Assembly (NCBI GenBank): GCA_003243255.1
Contig: QFQM01000055.1
Location: 1 to 25,026 of the forward strand
DNA from: Flavobacterium psychrophilum
GTDB taxonomy: Bacteria; Bacteroidota; Bacteroidia; Flavobacteriales; Flavobacteriaceae
Direction: 5' to 3'
Length of the DNA: 25,026 nucleotides
The notes beneath the pieces are model-generated. The model worked only from the letters and a program-made list of their open reading frames with translations. It had not been told where the DNA came from and did not search any database. Of the stretch, positions 11,101 through 16,937 are shown in pieces (the stretch's first letter is position 1; each line of letters begins with the position of its first letter). The position numbers and the translations under genes were made by a program.

Positions 11101-14100
11101 TTCTTTTAAAATCATATCCTGCTGGGAATAGAAAGTGGAAGATATCCTTGATCTGTTATGACTATTTCCTAATCCATTTATACGTACATCTCCCCAAGTA
11201 ATATAATTGGGGTTTACAGGTTGTACGTTAAATGTGCTAAAAAAATTATATAAGAAATTTTGAAATCTAGAATCTACATCCGGATTTTTAATTCCATAAT
11301 CTGGGAATGTGCTCAACGGAAGATTGACAAATGGACATCTTGAAACTGATTGGTCATTACCTGCACCATGTATAGCAAAGATATAAAATAATGAAGCATC
11401 AAAATCTTGTCCATTTATGATATATTTTTTTAATGAAAAAGTTGAAAACATACAATCAGTTATTCCGTTAAAAGTTGTTCCTTGCCCCTGAAATGGACTA
11501 CTGTAATAATAAACAGTGCTACTAGGAATTAAAAAAGATGTTTGTTTACAAAGAGCTTCGGGGCACCCATTATTGCTGATCGGACCAGGTATATCTACAC
11601 ACTGATCCTCTGAATTAGGAACCCCATCATTATCATTATCATTTGGATCAATCTCCGGGCATCCATTATTACTTGCTGGTCCTGGTACATTTACGCAACC
11701 GTCCTGTGAATCTGGAACACCATCATTATCGCTATCCGTTGCATTTTCCGGACATCCATTGTTACTTGCTGGACCAGGTATATCTATACAATGATCCTGT
11801 GCGTCAGGCACCCCATCATTATCCATATCCGTCATAGAAGCATCAGGGCAACCATTATTACTGGCGGGCCCGGGAGTATTAACGCAGTTATCCTGGGAAT
11901 CAGGAACACCGTCATGATCCGTATCCGTCGTATTGTCCGGGCATCCATTGTTAATTGCAGGACCTGGCGTATTTACGCAATTGTCCTGTGAATCAGGTAC
12001 TCCATCATTATCAGAATCTATTAAAGTGTCAGGACATCCATTATTACTGGCAGGACCTGGCACATCTATACATTCATCTTCAGAATTAGGTACACCATCA
12101 TGATCATAATCTGTTTCTGTGTCACCTGACAATTCCGTACAAATCTGTACATCTATTTCTGCTGAAAAATATGCATCAGTACCATCACTTTTTTTAATAT
12201 CATCATAATAATCGAAAGTATGCCTGTAAAACTCTACACCTTCCCAGTCACGCTCAGCCACCGAATGTAGTAACGTTTTATTAAATCTTCCTGTTGTATA
12301 ACTTAGAAAATAACTTCTTACAGGTTTAGTTTTATAGTTAACCTTTATTTGTTCAAGCAAATGGAAATCTACCTGCTTAATTCCTAAACGTGCATTGATA
12401 TTAAGATCCTGACGCGATGTTTTTCTTAAGAACTCAACATCATAATTACCTAAATCATTACCATAACCTGTATAATTTATTTTTGTAAGGTAAAGTTGCT
12501 GTCCCTGATAGAGATTTGAACTGGTCGTAGAATTAATAATGGTCTCATAAGTATACCTCATGTTGTTACCATAAACATCTTCCACCATAAACAGCGCCCA
12601 ATGTACAACTCTTTGATTATTGTCTTTCAATACTGCCGATCCTGCCTGGACATCGGCAGGAGTTTTACCTCCATACCAACTTATCGTTCCATCAGTGTTA
12701 GTTACTTTCCAATAATACGTTTGAGGCGAATTTCCTAAACGTTCAATTTTTGCAAAGCTTCCCTGTTTCCTTGGATAAAAGAGTTTTGTTCCACTACCAT
12801 TACGACCTTGCATATCTGTAGTTATCACACCACCTGAATCACTATGTCTGTGTGGCAGGTATCCTTCAGGATACATAAGCTGCTCACCATTCAGAGCATA
12901 GATTTCTGTTTCTGCTGCGGGATCAAACATAGGCACACCCCATTTAGTATCAATAGAAAGAGCCGGAACACTTAAATTCCATCCGAGTCCAAGCCATCCG
13001 TTGCCTCCCTCATTACTATACTGTAAAGCTAATTGTGGCTGCATTCCCCTTCTGCCTGATGGGATTTTAATAGGATAGCTAATATTAGCATCCCCCTTTT
13101 GAGATGCCGATGGTGGGCTTATGAGTGTCATTTCTGCAGAAGGATCCGCTGCCTTTATATCACTAATCATTGTGGGTGTAAATGCAGCTGTTTCCGGACT
13201 GTCAGGAGCCTGTATAATACCATTTATATAATCTGTAAAGTGAGTAGTTTTAGAGATTATAGTCGTATTTTTAACATCAATACTGTCTTTTTGGACAGCA
13301 ACCCAATGTTTGCTATCAATATCAAAGTAATAGGTTTTAATATCTTTTTCAGTATACCCGGTAGGTAAAAGCTTAGGATCATACGATATAGAAATATCTA
13401 CAGGCTTTTCAAATTTTGTACCGTCAGGAAGAAAACGATACCCTTTCCCTCCTTTGGTAACATTTATCATCCCCGATTCCATTGGCGCAATATCTATATT
13501 CCTCAATTTTGCAATTGAAATATTATAATCTTTAGCGAGGGCACTGTCACCTGCTTTTATTGAAGCTCCTTCAATCTCTAAACCTGAGTGTATTCTGGCT
13601 TTGAAGAGTTTTTCCACAGACTCTTCTTTTCTTTCTAATGGAAATAACCTGTCAGCTTCTATGGTATTATCTACAAAAAGAATTTCCTGACCCAGCAATT
13701 GATCATCAGCAAAAGCTTTTATCATAACGTGTCCCAACTTTTTAATTTCATCAGTAAGGGTAAGGTAACCTTCAAATTCACTATTGCTTACCTGTAAAAA
13801 AGTTCCGCTTGCTTCCACTTTAGCATTAGGATAATTTCCTCTTAAGAATCCTTTTATATATACCTTATTGTCTTTAGTAAATGTGATAGCGCTGTTGTTT
13901 ATTGACAGTATAGAGTTTAGACTATTAGCTTTTTCTATTTTAACTGAAAGATTTCTAATCTTATACTGATAATCAGCCCCTTTAGGAACTGTAAAAAGAA
14001 AAGTATTCTGGCCTTCATGAAGCCATGCTCCATTTATTTCTTCTTTTTGTTGTGACCATCCCTCCTGTCTCTTCACAAGATAGCCTCCAACAGACAATCT

Positions 14101-14574
14101 GTCATTAATACTACGGGCAACTGATTGATGATCAGCGACCCCAAATACTTCATAGGTAATATATACCTTGAAATCGCCTTTTGGTATCTCCGGGACATTC
14201 ACTTTAAACAAGTTGTCTGAAGGATTGTCAATAGGTTTATCTTTTGAAACCCCAATAATACCTTCTTTGATATCTGCACTAAACATAAACACGTTTACAG
14301 CTGCTTTGATATCAGTTTTCAATGTTTTTGTAGTTTGCGCAGCAGAAGTTTGCTGTGATTGAATTTTATTGTTGCCAATCAGATTATCCTGAATGGTATT
14401 ATTGCCTGTAACCACATACTCAACCGGCCTCTTACCGTGAATATAGGCATCTATTATACTCTGTGCAGGTGCAACAAAACTGCTATGCAGCATTGCAATT
14501 AATGCAACATGGTGAAGGAAAGATAATATACGCCTGTTTAGGCCATAAAAACGGCTATTGGTATTGGTTTCCAT
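2191..14574 (-). CDS. Giant SpvB/TcB-RHS (TcB-TcC-like) toxin shell with C-terminal clan CD-like tip
   Basis: This 4127-aa protein resembles Tc toxin B and C components joined in one chain. Domains in order: a signal sequence or membrane anchor (about residues 15-40); an unassigned N-terminal part with beta-rich features; an SpvB-type N-domain (about 460-760; IPSGRRGMQPQLALQYS, WLGLGWNLSVP); six thrombospondin type 3-like repeats (822-1006); a roughly 500-aa unassigned insert; FG-GAP/VCBS-like motifs (DIDGDGLEDY near 1523, DANGDGLPDI near 1615, later copies near 2320-2605); a TcdB middle/C part (from about 2630); YD repeats (about 2900-3460); the RHS-associated core (about 3776-3885). The core ends PINIIDPTGM, matching the self-cleavage motif PxxxxDPxG(L), and the variable tip follows. 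The family builds a hollow shell that encloses the tip and frees it by self-cleavage. The chain has no T9SS sorting domain of its own. It follows the 622-aa T9SS protein by 39 bp without a terminator, so both are probably co-transcribed. Confidence 0.9.
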   Translation of the reverse strand: METNTNSRFYGLNRRILSFLHHVALIAMLHSSFVAPAQSIIDAYIHGKRPVEYVVTGNNTIQDNLIGNNKIQSQQTSAAQTTKTLKTDIKAAVNVFMFSADIKEGIIGVSKDKPIDNPSDNLFKVNVPEIPKGDFKVYITYEVFGVADHQSVARSINDRLSVGGYLVKRQEGWSQQKEEINGAWLHEGQNTFLFTVPKGADYQYKIRNLSVKIEKANSLNSILSINNSAITFTKDNKVYIKGFLRGNYPNAKVEASGTFLQVSNSEFEGYLTLTDEIKKLGHVMIKAFADDQLLGQEILFVDNTIEADRLFPLERKEESVEKLFKARIHSGLEIEGASIKAGDSALAKDYNISIAKLRNIDIAPMESGMINVTKGGKGYRFLPDGTKFEKPVDISISYDPKLLPTGYTEKDIKTYYFDIDSKHWVAVQKDSIDVKNTTIISKTTHFTDYINGIIQAPDSPETAAFTPTMISDIKAADPSAEMTLISPPSASQKGDANISYPIKIPSGRRGMQPQLALQYSNEGGNGWLGLGWNLSVPALSIDTKWGVPMFDPAAETEIYALNGEQLMYPEGYLPHRHSDSGGVITTDMQGRNGSGTKLFYPRKQGSFAKIERLGNSPQTYYWKVTNTDGTISWYGGKTPADVQAGSAVLKDNNQRVVHWALFMVEDVYGNNMRYTYETIINSTTSSNLYQGQQLYLTKINYTGYGNDLGNYDVEFLRKTSRQDLNINARLGIKQVDFHLLEQIKVNYKTKPVRSYFLSYTTGRFNKTLLHSVAERDWEGVEFYRHTFDYYDDIKKSDGTDAYFSAEIDVQICTELSGDTETDYDHDGVPNSEDECIDVPGPASNNGCPDTLIDSDNDGVPDSQDNCVNTPGPAINNGCPDNTTDTDHDGVPDSQDNCVNTPGPASNNGCPDASMTDMDNDGVPDAQDHCIDIPGPASNNGCPENATDSDNDGVPDSQDGCVNVPGPASNNGCPEIDPNDNDNDGVPNSEDQCVDIPGPISNNGCPEALCKQTSFLIPSSTVYYYSSPFQGQGTTFNGITDCMFSTFSLKKYIINGQDFDASLFYIFAIHGAGNDQSVSRCPFVNLPLSTFPDYGIKNPDVDSRFQNFLYNFFSTFNVQPVNPNYITWGDVRINGLGNSHNRSRISSTFYSQQDMILKEQFKIWTESSNGGLLVPYYTATFVKTPIYSGAISDIYINNSSSLFGTYNLADAAQVNQLSIDLASVYPGTSYSLSFPPGSSQPVFTFTTSNPALNAIRLVTNPYPYFDNTYIFMPCTSGKMSGSPVVANTPEVSLSDKEMVYIINKWQAAGEELLLPIKSVRTFISSDSDEFYVLTEEPGKHTWTYNDDRIIEDSNVIKKLDELFEIRGNNSLDFEKFKQEEIATRKLNQEKAIAWLKDFNEKQKFDKIVTDATVKDNPNPVNNSFLSGSRIFGFPDNYSIDFQATVPIGDPDCPSLLNLDFLIQGNIPSYNSAASMLGSSKTEGYSVGGSLGLGIGCKQWTKNTTFGYQKTFSYDKSGSFTAMIDIDGDGLEDYVFKGYTGSLYYRKHNVERTYENGELKIKHTYNEAETITGITNFYKGNSQSTTDNFQVTFGFSRLGGFAGIDFSNTKSETNVYFTDANGDGLPDIVKNGTVFFNRLVNGKPEFIPNSVGTPNLVIKAKPKTVEVPDEYNEGEIKIPDYDVIKVWEVPYEGNVQIINDIVLTDPTQEVVVTIETRIKDFSSGVGCLIYGNVLNSSAPEIHDVVTSPSNSAGAGSCMSDGNNIYVIPGQLIFFRVHATESGINPKVNWDPQVKYIYSVTSGIIDQNGLSPDDYTYSEDFLLTQKNSPVIFPGNGTATLTWDGLTVNRPSDDVIFEIYKTQISTSANGDVENSSSNDQIIYKRFCPAGSTTIVSPSTNDLSGGVISNIAINSNDSPGSNNTTTAFFFKIKADSNVNWKQIEWKPRVNCTTQETVIGVDNTPEGSVTTNETFYGIPDVTIYKVFNVESDDYTYNASTHYASINTTNLYQAGSGQALYMLPYLNGIFSSGDNGTIKFVVKRNGVVLDKRDIYVNNSSVSFDNNSPIYIDPTINEQLEIGFYTDESRFAEDQLSLLRKLYPSGPYSSINVVRVAAGNWSGGNSWYITNRETNLYHIPSSQKFGPMHRQWGQFAYNPKLVQNATPSIFGPLIHASYLVIQPDSNQLQAAVGQLESLGENITEQDLVNFQSQYQDMYSSIPFFPMYPKREIVDNILSEKWLGACPQNYASALSYRAAGMDEIRDEYIDPDDYVVQEVLETGAYGINKFNKGKSKNVSGGANLSIGASFGAGASVSKSFDAESNSLTDYIDLNGDRYPDIVSTDKVQYTLRTGGLQAEVPSYSRVDGQGGSQVVKSTNSNLGFAASGSYTMGGNSNTNTDGTGCSKPRFIGFKGNSGAGISGNFSNGESSTSRMWADVNGDGLADILEKSPNYINVRLNMGNNVFQPMQVNASSWGLTEMFNSKSHSYGGGLGINKWNGSVEIGVSLGGGRNDVENTLVDMNGDGLADVVHSDSNGILVRVNKGNSFVPEIRWSDFRMDHESEVNNSSKNAGATFAFTWPIPFIGICLKLPAINLNGSDFTSTNRTKKSISDFDGDGFPDLIKEVSNNTLRVQYSNIRRTNMLKSVQNPLGGSFTVDYDVITPTYNNPNPKWVLKKVVIEDGYDLVNDGFDTYSKNFEYENGYYDRREREFYGYGTVKTIDNILNNQGEVVGIYRTAVSEFYNTSYYLNGMTKSSYVMKGNDINQLFSRSNNIYIIKKLTNTGLIDLTLANAPLSYDTGGSEGRKAAAVLLESTESYIYELGSTPIVSKVQFTYNDARGRITKYDYKGNVTVSSDNYTADITYYADPTLETKNIYTVPGNIVVKDQNNNERRRRTVEQIDSSTGAITMIGATISSSELAETLMSYDQYGNLSQISLPPNESGQWMTYTYQYDSANHKVPISTQDSYGYTSYMSYDLALDKVTKSTDITGNQIIYTYDSFGRMLTVLAPKEAAESVPYTISFGYYPRYNNIETAYGGCISEDNFMPVAVTSNYDSQHPGNDIQTYTFIDGMARPVQVKKDIEMNFGDAASPNLTEAVSVSGKVSYDQYGRGEAQYHPYYEDKECSVNLRINEYESPYVASTKFDELDRPVMSKDPEGNISTMEYTISNDFSGSPALKTKSVTEQNGSNNIISETFKDINGRVTSTVNVLVGSGAADILTKFDYNSLGELMSYTDAENLSTTYKYDKLGRKIEMIHPDNGRTTYYYDLGSRLTKLQTANLEADTSIQPAERFIKYYYDYNRLNKIIYPVTPAGTNISDVGYNYGSSGNETGRIIEQYDATGAQYFQYGNMGEIISNTRVVVGPNIPTRTFTTSFEYDSWNRVNTITYPDGEVVSHSYNMGGNLVKITGEANGGPYDYIQRIDYDYFEQKTYQLYGNGTDMAYNYTPALRRLNTMVARTSNQQNFLDNQYSYDKVGNVTSLVNNAGPNSSNNMGGYFNHTYDYDNLNRLVHALGEFSGNSIQQENNNDYQSNYNISMRYNLTHGITTKQQDHFKNNQTFEENTFNNTYEYYSGTHMVHQITDGISQAVQGYKYDKNGNVVDITNTGNGSQKNLYWDESNRLRVYNDQNSMQHYIYDATGERVLKASAQPEQLYNNGVPVDGDLSFDSYTTYPSAYIVVNPDGRFSKHYYAGSQRIVSRVAENDASIFEGSPAPRPAATGDTAGGKKSKALSEDELRKLQISDLTKILEKAKKGTPVFKKFKPADEQENDTEDDTTKDRMAQRAPQGALYFYHPDHLGTSTFLTDINGELYQFFINLPFGETMAEQHSLTADYATPYKFNGKELDSETGLYYYGARYYDPRASIWLSTDPLMEKFPNVNPYVYCYQNPINIIDPTGMAGVGPGEDEGCIDPPKKNLIVVIDFNKDDSAEDAAMDTVEFRNLEQYGWHGIYANNLQDADKQVSEYMGNTLADNVVLVQHGACAGDSRAMCTDNNLKKSEGYLTGKMLDKFSSGGLTDNQVKDIASLVNIISKVGDNKNFMTMACWMADDENFFGKLQSMTGGRINMFGSLDKCTAPGRIGINPGVLTIDGNTIFSKGFDAIVPKNQINGAKLFPPSFKTGDSPILLKNIHVNRTGISGTK
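2194..2919 (-). other. Variable tip domain of the giant RHS protein: putative caspase-fold (clan CD) peptidase
   Basis: The tip is the 242 residues after the RHS cleavage motif (residues 3886-4127). It has the clan CD layout. A hydrophobic strand NLIVVIDFN is followed by a helix, then GIYANNLQDADKQV. The strand NVVLVQHG supplies His3966-Gly and, 65 residues on, NFMTMACW supplies Ala-Cys4031. A later GGRINMFGS resembles the strand after the catalytic Cys in CHAT and DUF4347 proteins. If active, it would be a cysteine peptidase acting as the toxin payload. The family assignment is inferred from motif order and spacing. Another alpha/beta fold with a fortuitous HG/AC pair is the alternative. Confidence 0.5.
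11557..12111 (-). repeat. Six tandem thrombospondin type 3-like repeats inside the giant gene
   Basis: Six copies of 31-32 codons encode the pattern DxDxDGVPxxxDxCxxxPGPxxNNGCP (residues 822-1006). The aspartates at alternating positions are typical of calcium-binding type 3 repeats, and each copy has two cysteines able to form a disulfide. At DNA level the copies are clearly related but carry many silent differences, so they are not a recent expansion. They interrupt the chain directly after an SpvB-type segment ending near residue 815. Confidence 0.9.
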
Positions 14575-14613
14575 AATAATTGATTGGTTTAGTAAAGTAT
14601 TGGTTGGATGCTT

Positions 14614-16482
14614 TTAATGCACAATCAGTTTAACTGTTTCTGTTGTATTATCAATAGTAAGTGTTATCAAATATACACCTGAGATAATGATAGAATCCTG
14701 ATAAACAAAATCTTGTATAGCCCCTAACTCTTTGTAAAGAATTTGTTTACCTTCCATAGAAGCTATAGTGATTGTAACTCTGGATTCTTTTTCAAGTTTA
14801 AAATCTAATGAAAATAGTTCTCCGCTTCTCACGGGATTTGGATATACTTTCCAGCCGGAGGCAATACTGTTGTTTCCTTCAATTTTAAAAGGCAAACTTT
14901 TTTTACAGCCCTCGGCATTGCTTACCGTTAGTATGTAGTCTCCTGGTGTTTTGGTTGTAAATTCTTTTTCCGAAGAAATTGTTTTACCTTCTTTAGTCCA
15001 TTCAAACGCCAAATACTCTTTTGTATTAATTGTAGGTTTAACAATAACTTCTGTCTGTCCGTTTATATACCAAACAGGTAAAAGAGATATTGAAGTATTT
15101 GATATTGCGCTTATTTCTATTTCATCAGTCACTGTATTACCCTTTGCTTCCGTTGCTTTTAAACTGAATGTTCCTGAAGAAAGATCAGTAAATTCAACCA
15201 GACTATTTGAAGTGATTCTTTCTTCTCCATTAAAATTCACAATGTAAGGAACTGTACCTCCAATAAGCTTAACAGAAACATTACCTGTTTCGGTTTCACA
15301 AGCAAAATTTTTAATTGGCTCAATCATAAACTCCGGTCCCTGAATAAATGTAAAGCTATCTGCTTCATTGCCATCCATATCCCATTTAACTTTATCAAAA
15401 TAGATAAACTCATTATCTTCTGCCGACTGCCTGATGTATTTAGCATTGGTGTAATCAAACAATGGACTATCAGTAGGATTTATACAAAGCCACAAAAAGT
15501 CTTTTCCCGGATATTGATTTACATATCCAAAATCTTTCTTACTTATTTTTAGCTGTGTTGTTATACTATCCTGAGGTATTACTCCAGTTAAATCCATTTT
15601 CCATACACGTTCCATTTTTTTCAGTATTTTCTCTTTATCTAAAGAAAATACCATTTTGGCACCATTATCACCCCATAGTAAAAAAGACCTGTCTTTCAAG
15701 GTATATTTATTATGCTTGTTAGTTGTATCAATAGTCCCTAATCCAATGTAAATTCCGTCTTTAAGTGAGTTACCGGATTGTTTTTGATATAACCCGTATG
15801 CATCATCTCTTCCCAAACCTGTTACCCGATTAGAAAAAGTTCCGTTTAGCTTAGTGTCCCAAACTTTATCTCCTTTAGAATCTAAATAATCATATTTTTC
15901 AGTGATACTTATACCATATTTGATCGATAAATAAGTCTCTACTTTTTGTCTCTCTATTTCCGAAAGAAATCTTGGGAAATAAATAAGTTCAATTAATTGT
16001 TCTTTACCTTCCGGATCCTCACCAAATAATTTATCAATTAAAAGCACATTTCTTCTTTTACCGTTCTTATCATTGTTTCCGTTTAGATAGCTTACAATAA
16101 CACCTTTTGTGACATCTCCCTTGTGAACCATTTCTCTATCGTTAACAACTTCCTTAGACGTTAACTTTGCTTTTGTACTCCCTCGCTGTAGGGTCAGAAT
16201 ATTCCGTTCTTCCTCAAAATCTGATTTAAAAACAACGAATAATGAATATTGTTCTGCAACAATATTTTTAAAAGGTTTTTTTAAAGATTGCCTATCGGCT
16301 ATGGGATTAAAATTGAAATAGGAAACAGTTAAATCCTCAGTTGTAACTTTCATTTTGGAGAGGGAATCTTTAGTATTCTCTGCTTTCAACCAAAGTGCAT
16401 TTCCTGTTACATTTCCTGGATCCTGAGCAGTAACAGCATTTAACACAAATACTGTTAGTAGTAGCGTAAAGTATTGTTTCAT
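14614..16482 (-). CDS. T9SS-sorted, laminin G-like/Ig-like surface protein
   Basis: This 622-aa secreted protein starts with a signal peptide (MKQYFTLLLTVFVLNAVTAQ). The N-terminal half looks like the concanavalin/laminin G-like domain common in Bacteroidota surface proteins: it has an early LWLKAE and, near residue 195, FLSEIERQKVETYLSIKYGI. From about residue 390 come an SprB/Ig-like module (GGTVPYIVNF...DLSSGTFSLKA) and a PKD-like module (EFTTKTPGDYILTVSNAEGC). The last 80 residues form a type A T9SS sorting domain, beginning WKVYPNPVRSGE and ending in a short beta-rich tail. It should cross the outer membrane through T9SS and be anchored or released there. It is the first gene of the operon with the giant RHS protein. 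A role in displaying, folding or exporting that protein is inferred from linkage only. An adhesin role is equally possible. Confidence 0.85.
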   Translation of the reverse strand: MKQYFTLLLTVFVLNAVTAQDPGNVTGNALWLKAENTKDSLSKMKVTTEDLTVSYFNFNPIADRQSLKKPFKNIVAEQYSLFVVFKSDFEEERNILTLQRGSTKAKLTSKEVVNDREMVHKGDVTKGVIVSYLNGNNDKNGKRRNVLLIDKLFGEDPEGKEQLIELIYFPRFLSEIERQKVETYLSIKYGISITEKYDYLDSKGDKVWDTKLNGTFSNRVTGLGRDDAYGLYQKQSGNSLKDGIYIGLGTIDTTNKHNKYTLKDRSFLLWGDNGAKMVFSLDKEKILKKMERVWKMDLTGVIPQDSITTQLKISKKDFGYVNQYPGKDFLWLCINPTDSPLFDYTNAKYIRQSAEDNEFIYFDKVKWDMDGNEADSFTFIQGPEFMIEPIKNFACETETGNVSVKLIGGTVPYIVNFNGEERITSNSLVEFTDLSSGTFSLKATEAKGNTVTDEIEISAISNTSISLLPVWYINGQTEVIVKPTINTKEYLAFEWTKEGKTISSEKEFTTKTPGDYILTVSNAEGCKKSLPFKIEGNNSIASGWKVYPNPVRSGELFSLDFKLEKESRVTITIASMEGKQILYKELGAIQDFVYQDSIIISGVYLITLTIDNTTETVKLIVH

Positions 16483-16503
16483 TGGATGATATAGTTGGTA
16501 TCA

Positions 16504-16511
16504 CAAACATA
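16504..16511 (-). promoter_or_regulatory. Candidate -7 promoter element of the toxin operon
   Basis: On the - strand this reads TATGTTTG, a full match to TAnnTTTG, 22 bp before the start codon at 16482. No well-placed TTTG-type -33 box is visible; the nearest TTG is only 13 bp upstream. That lowers confidence. Confidence 0.4.
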
Positions 16512-16885
16512 TAGAAGAAATTAACAACTTTAACATTTTAAAAAAATATCACAAAATATTAAAAAAAACATAAAATATTAACACTAAAAACCTTGTTATA
16601 AGAAATTAAATTTTTACTACCCATAGATGTTTTTTAGGATAAATTCTCATATGAATGTGAGCTATTTCAATAAAGGAATCAGCCCCCTGTAGGCATCGAA
16701 ATAAACTAAAGAATTATAATAACAATAGTTTTAACAGTGACCAATTTTGTGGTAGTAGTTATAACATCTTTAACTTTATGACACTTAAAAAAAATTACAT
16801 CTTAAAGAAATCAACACATTTTCAGAGAAAATTGTTAAAGATTAAAAATAATTGATTTTTCTTTTTTAGAATGATTATAAATAAC

Positions 16886-16893
16886 TATTTTTA
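16886..16893 (+). promoter_or_regulatory. Candidate -7 promoter element of the receptor/lipoprotein operon
   Basis: TATTTTTA differs from the Bacteroidota consensus TAnnTTTG in the last base and lies 44 bp before the receptor start codon. A clear -33 element at normal spacing is missing. The operon may rely on an activator or use a different start. Confidence 0.25.
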
Positions 16894-16937
16894 CACAGTC
16901 TAAATAAAGATAACCAACAACCAATTAAAAAATTACA

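Larger units (their letters stand above)
16483..16937. other. Divergent promoter region between the toxin and receptor operons
   Basis: These 455 bp of very AT-rich DNA have no ORF of note. They must hold the promoters of both divergent operons: candidate -7 elements lie at 16504-16511 for the left operon and 16886-16893 for the right. A weak inverted repeat CTCA...TGAG (16646-16661) and a small GC-rich patch near 16677-16700 are the only other structure I see. I found no clear Fur-like operator by eye. Confidence 0.5.

Noticed and set aside
11557..12111. CRISPR-like regular repetition
   Set aside because: The repeated units are 93-96 bp, in frame, and encode type 3 protein repeats; there are no unique spacers.
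2191..14574. Possible frameshift or assembly error creating an unusually long gene
   Set aside because: The frame stays open over 12 kb with domains in the normal SpvB to RHS-core order, so the length appears real.
16677..16690. AATCAGCCCC, the reverse complement of the usual tmRNA 5' start
   Set aside because: The following bases on the - strand lack the tmRNA continuation (GGATTCGAC) and no tag frame or matching 3' end is nearby.
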